34,213 nt of DNA from Scytonema tolypothrichoides VB-61278 (GTDB taxonomy: Bacteria > Cyanobacteriota > Cyanobacteriia > Cyanobacteriales > Nostocaceae): the NCBI RefSeq assembly GCF_000828085.3, contig NZ_JXCA02000019.1:503606-537818 (forward strand), given 5' to 3'. Both the position numbers and the translations under genes were made by a program. Under the pieces are notes generated by a model that worked only from the letters and a program-made list of their open reading frames with translations, was not told the DNA's origin and made no database searches. Positions 31,865 through 34,213 of the stretch are shown piece after piece (the stretch's first letter is position 1; every line of letters starts with the position of its first letter).

Positions 31865-31894
31865 TTATTACTCAAGGCGATCGCACTAACCAAA

Positions 31895-32485
31895 TCACTC
31901 ACCAACAGCACCTTCTGGAAAAATCCGACTCAAGTCCAATAAAGCATCTTCAAACCCAGGAATTGACACCGACTGATTCGCCAAAGAAATCTGCTTACTC
32001 AAATAATTAAACTCACCTTGAATATTTTGATAAGGCTGACTGTAACGCTCTAATTGACGAGCTTGCAAATTCACAATCCAGTAATCAGAAATTCCCGCTT
32101 CTGCGTACAGTATTAGTTTCGTTGTTTGGTCATAAGTTAATGTGGAATCGGAAATTTCAATAACAAGTAAAATGTCTTCGGGATAGGGATGGTGAGGAAG
32201 ATAATCTTCATCTGTTCCTCTTGCAATAACGACATCCGGCTCAGGTTCACTTTGATTGGAAAGGATGATAGGATCTTGTCCACGGATAACTGCTTGGTCG
32301 CCTAAAAGCCGATTCAATTGACGGTAAAGTCGGGTTGTACAAAATATATGAGGTGTTCCCTTTGGAGTCTTTTGGATAAATTCTCCCCGAATCAATTCAA
32401 TCTTGTCTGTCTCCGTCAAAAACCCAATTTCAATTAGTCGATGATATTCCTCGATTGTAAATCGCTTTCGTTTGACAACAGTCAT
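31895..32485 (-). CDS. Uma2 family (DUF820) PD-(D/E)XK nuclease-fold protein
   Basis: 196 residues. FTIEEYHRLIEIGFLTETDKIELIRGEFIQKTP is the common Uma2 N-terminus with Glu30. The core follows as EPEPDVVIARG (Asp84), LLVIEISDSTLTYDQTTK (Glu110, Lys123) and LYAEAGISDYWIVNL. These residues form the expected nuclease-like acidic cluster, so catalytic competence is plausible, though the target is unknown. Its subfamily differs from the Uma2 protein at 539-1123. The stop lies 30 bp from the last CRISPR repeat, in convergent orientation to xisHI. It shares only the broad nuclease fold with XisH. Confidence 0.9.
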   Translation of the reverse strand: MTVVKRKRFTIEEYHRLIEIGFLTETDKIELIRGEFIQKTPKGTPHIFCTTRLYRQLNRLLGDQAVIRGQDPIILSNQSEPEPDVVIARGTDEDYLPHHPYPEDILLVIEISDSTLTYDQTTKLILYAEAGISDYWIVNLQARQLERYSQPYQNIQGEFNYLSKQISLANQSVSIPGFEDALLDLSRIFPEGAVGE

Positions 32486-32536
32486 GATATTTATTTAGAT
32501 GTCGCGGCTTCCACTTTCAATTTAAGCCAATACAAA

Positions 32537-33739
32537 TTAAACTGACTTTGCACTCAACGCCTCAAACTGCTGCCAACACAAATACAACGCACGCGGGACG
32601 TGAAAGCAACCCTTCCATTTCCCACCTTTAAGATTTAACAACACTTCTCCACGCCGATTAAGATATCCAAACCACTCACCATATTCTGGATCAGCAAAGT
32701 GTGACCAAGTGTAATCATGGATCTTTTGATACCATTCCTGACAGGTTTCACGTTCTGTTAGGCGATTGCCCATCGCCAATGCAACCAAAGTTTCTAAATG
32801 AACCCACCACAATTTTTGATCCCATTCCAGTTGCTGTGGCGGATGACCATCTGCATCCATAAAATAATACAATCCGCCGTACTCACTATCCCAAGCAAAA
32901 TCTAAGATATTTAGCACCACGTCAACCGCTTGGTTAATCCTTTGAGTATCGTTGCGACGACGAGCAATGTCCATAATAAACCACATCGCTTCAATACCAT
33001 GACCGGGATTTATCAGACGTCCCTCAAAACAATCAATGTGTGAACCGTCGGGAGCAACATTTTCACATATCAATCTGCGTCCTTTGTCAAGAAAATCGCT
33101 CATCACTTCCTGAACTGTTGTACTCAAGACGTTCTCAAGAGTTTCACTTGGTAGTAGCCATTCCATTTCTAGAGTCAGGTTGGCTAAAATCATCGGTACT
33201 GCCAGAGATTTCATTGGGCGTGTACCAGGATAGGTTTTGGTATACTTACCTTTCGGGTTATCCTGGCGGCGCAAAACGTTGTTGTAAGCTTGCATAGCTA
33301 CATCTTTTGCCCATTCTTCACCAGAAGCTAGGGCATATTGACTGAAAGCCATTGCTGCAAAGCAATCAGAAAAAATATTGTAAGGCTGAACCAGAGGCTT
33401 CCCTTCACGAGTTAGCGCAAAGTACCAATTTCCGTCAGCATCTCGACCATGTTGTGCAAGAAAATTCGCGCCATTGCTGGCAATTTTCAGCCAATTTTCG
33501 CGTTTTTCTAGTTGGTTGTAAAGCATGGAGAAAGTCCACACCTGACGGTTTTGCAGCCAGATAAATTTATCTGTGTCATAAACTTTCCCCTCACGATCAA
33601 GACAGGTAAAATAGCCGCCTTGCTCCCAGTCAATTGAGTGTTTTTCCCAAAATGGGAGTACATCATTGAGGAGCGCATTTTTGTAAAGTTCAGCAAGCTT
33701 TTTAAAGTTGTGCTGCATAAATATCCTCTTTTTAGTCAA
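32537..33739 (-). CDS. AGE family epimerase/isomerase
   Basis: 400 residues, an (alpha/alpha)6-barrel sugar epimerase of the N-acylglucosamine 2-epimerase/cellobiose epimerase superfamily. Conserved blocks: [22 protein letters not shown] (about 38-59), [25 protein letters not shown] with the catalytic-type His, [12 protein letters not shown] and [18 protein letters not shown] at the C-terminus. The His residues of the last three blocks are those used for proton transfer. The exact substrate (GlcNAc, mannose/glucose or cello-oligosaccharide) cannot be read from the sequence. AGAGGA precedes the ATG. It is a single gene; with the NahK-like kinase and GlgP it adds to the window's sugar enzymes, but they are not linked in an operon. 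Confidence 0.88.
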   Translation of the reverse strand: MTKKRIFMQHNFKKLAELYKNALLNDVLPFWEKHSIDWEQGGYFTCLDREGKVYDTDKFIWLQNRQVWTFSMLYNQLEKRENWLKIASNGANFLAQHGRDADGNWYFALTREGKPLVQPYNIFSDCFAAMAFSQYALASGEEWAKDVAMQAYNNVLRRQDNPKGKYTKTYPGTRPMKSLAVPMILANLTLEMEWLLPSETLENVLSTTVQEVMSDFLDKGRRLICENVAPDGSHIDCFEGRLINPGHGIEAMWFIMDIARRRNDTQRINQAVDVVLNILDFAWDSEYGGLYYFMDADGHPPQQLEWDQKLWWVHLETLVALAMGNRLTERETCQEWYQKIHDYTWSHFADPEYGEWFGYLNRRGEVLLNLKGGKWKGCFHVPRALYLCWQQFEALSAKSV

Positions 33740-33784
33740 TCCAAGCTTTTAGCTTATATCAAGTTCGCTTAATTGCTTATAAAT

Positions 33785-33842
33785 CCCGAAGAACCCCACC
33801 CCGGTTTTGTCTGACGCCAAAACCTCCCCTCCCCTTAGCAAG
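33785..33842. repeat. Interspersed repeat truncated by the IS4-like element
   Basis: CCCGAAGAACCCCACCCCGG through CCAAAACCTCCCCTCCCCTT, then AGCAAGG, is the left half of a common hairpin repeat whose mirror arm (GGGGAGG...) is missing. The break is where the IS-like sequence begins (CTACGGTGTACACACAAGTG). Confidence 0.5.
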
Positions 33843-34213
33843 GCTACGGTGTACACACAAGTGGTAGTAAACTACTAACACAAGGAGTTGTGGGGAGTAT
33901 TTGGCGGTGGAAAATCCAATAAAGATTCACGCTCAACAGTGCCAGGGAAAAGCATTTGGAGACCCGCGACTGGTAAAAAGGGGGCAGCATTATACTCAGC
34001 GATGGAAAAACATCAATCAGTCAGTATTCGTCAAATAAGTAAAAATAGAGCTGAACAAGTAGGGTATTACCGCTTTTTAGAGAATAAGAATGTGAGGGTA
34101 GGGGAATTAGTCCGTAGCTTATCAGACCAATGCTTGTTACAGGTAGAAGGAAAACATATATTGGCAATTAGCGACAGTAGCGAAATCAATTTGCAGTCTC
34201 ATGCAGGTAGATT
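33843..34213 (+). pseudogene. IS4-family transposase, 5' part, frameshifted and cut by the window end
   Basis: In one frame, from a GTG at 33907 or the TTG at 33901, the protein reads GKAFGDPRLVKRG. That is the start of the Tn5/IS4-like N-terminal domain. The continuation AALYSAMEKHQSVSIRQISK ... RAEQVGYYRFLENKNV ... LAISDSSEI lies in the +2-shifted frame. The change falls at AAAAAGGGGG (33975-33984); one extra G would restore the frame. The first catalytic Asp (SDSSEI region) is in the downstream frame. AGGAG at 33883-33887 may be the ribosome binding site. Either a broken copy or a slippage-dependent one. The 3' part lies outside the window. Confidence 0.75.

Overview
The window looks like chromosomal DNA from a filamentous, probably heterocyst-forming (Nostocales) cyanobacterium. 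Several things point that way: frequent GCGATCGC (HIP1) octamers, a cytochrome c6 gene (petJ), a GUN4 domain, xisH/xisI, Uma2-family genes, a CHAT protein, heptameric tandem repeats (STRR type) and dense interspersed palindromic repeats. I name no species. No rRNA or tRNA gene was recognised.

Layout. Bases 1-540 are a graveyard: the frameshifted 3' end of an IS630-type transposase abuts the last ~40 codons of a CHAT-domain gene. Bases 540-4784 hold a Uma2 nuclease-like gene, a DUF429 gene and, convergent to it, an alpha-glucan phosphorylase. Bases 4785-5560 contain a decayed glutamine synthetase-family gene split by a GC-rich repeat. A Ser/Thr kinase with two C-terminal repeat domains follows (5561-7060). 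After a repeat-rich gap come an O-antigen-ligase-like membrane protein, a YaaW-like protein, a MITE-like element and fabG. Next are trxA, a 13-copy heptamer repeat and holB.

Bases 12906-17592 carry a small membrane protein and then the most unusual locus: a tight two-gene operon. It encodes a CHAT protease-like/AAA-like protein followed by a membrane-anchored AAA-like ATPase whose C-terminus is a GUN4 (tetrapyrrole-binding) domain. A small hypothetical gene and a stand-alone TnpB with a rearranged RuvC-II site lie downstream.

Bases 20128-27921 are mostly housekeeping or sensory genes: a coiled-coil protein, a GAF histidine kinase, a VanY-like carboxypeptidase, mnmG, a short membrane hypothetical, a TPR protein and petJ. 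One isolated, perfect copy of the CRISPR repeat sits at 26190. A DOMON-like gene and an aminoglycoside-phosphotransferase-like gene overlap by 4 bp, and both carry in-frame repeat insertions.

The right end holds xisH-xisI, an 11-repeat CRISPR array without cas genes, a second Uma2 gene, an AGE-family epimerase, and the start of an IS4-like transposase with a frameshift, cut by the window end. Themes that tie the window together are conflict or mobile-DNA genes (CHAT, AAA, TnpB, CRISPR, Uma2, XisHI), repeat invasion of coding sequence, and scattered sugar/glycan enzymes.
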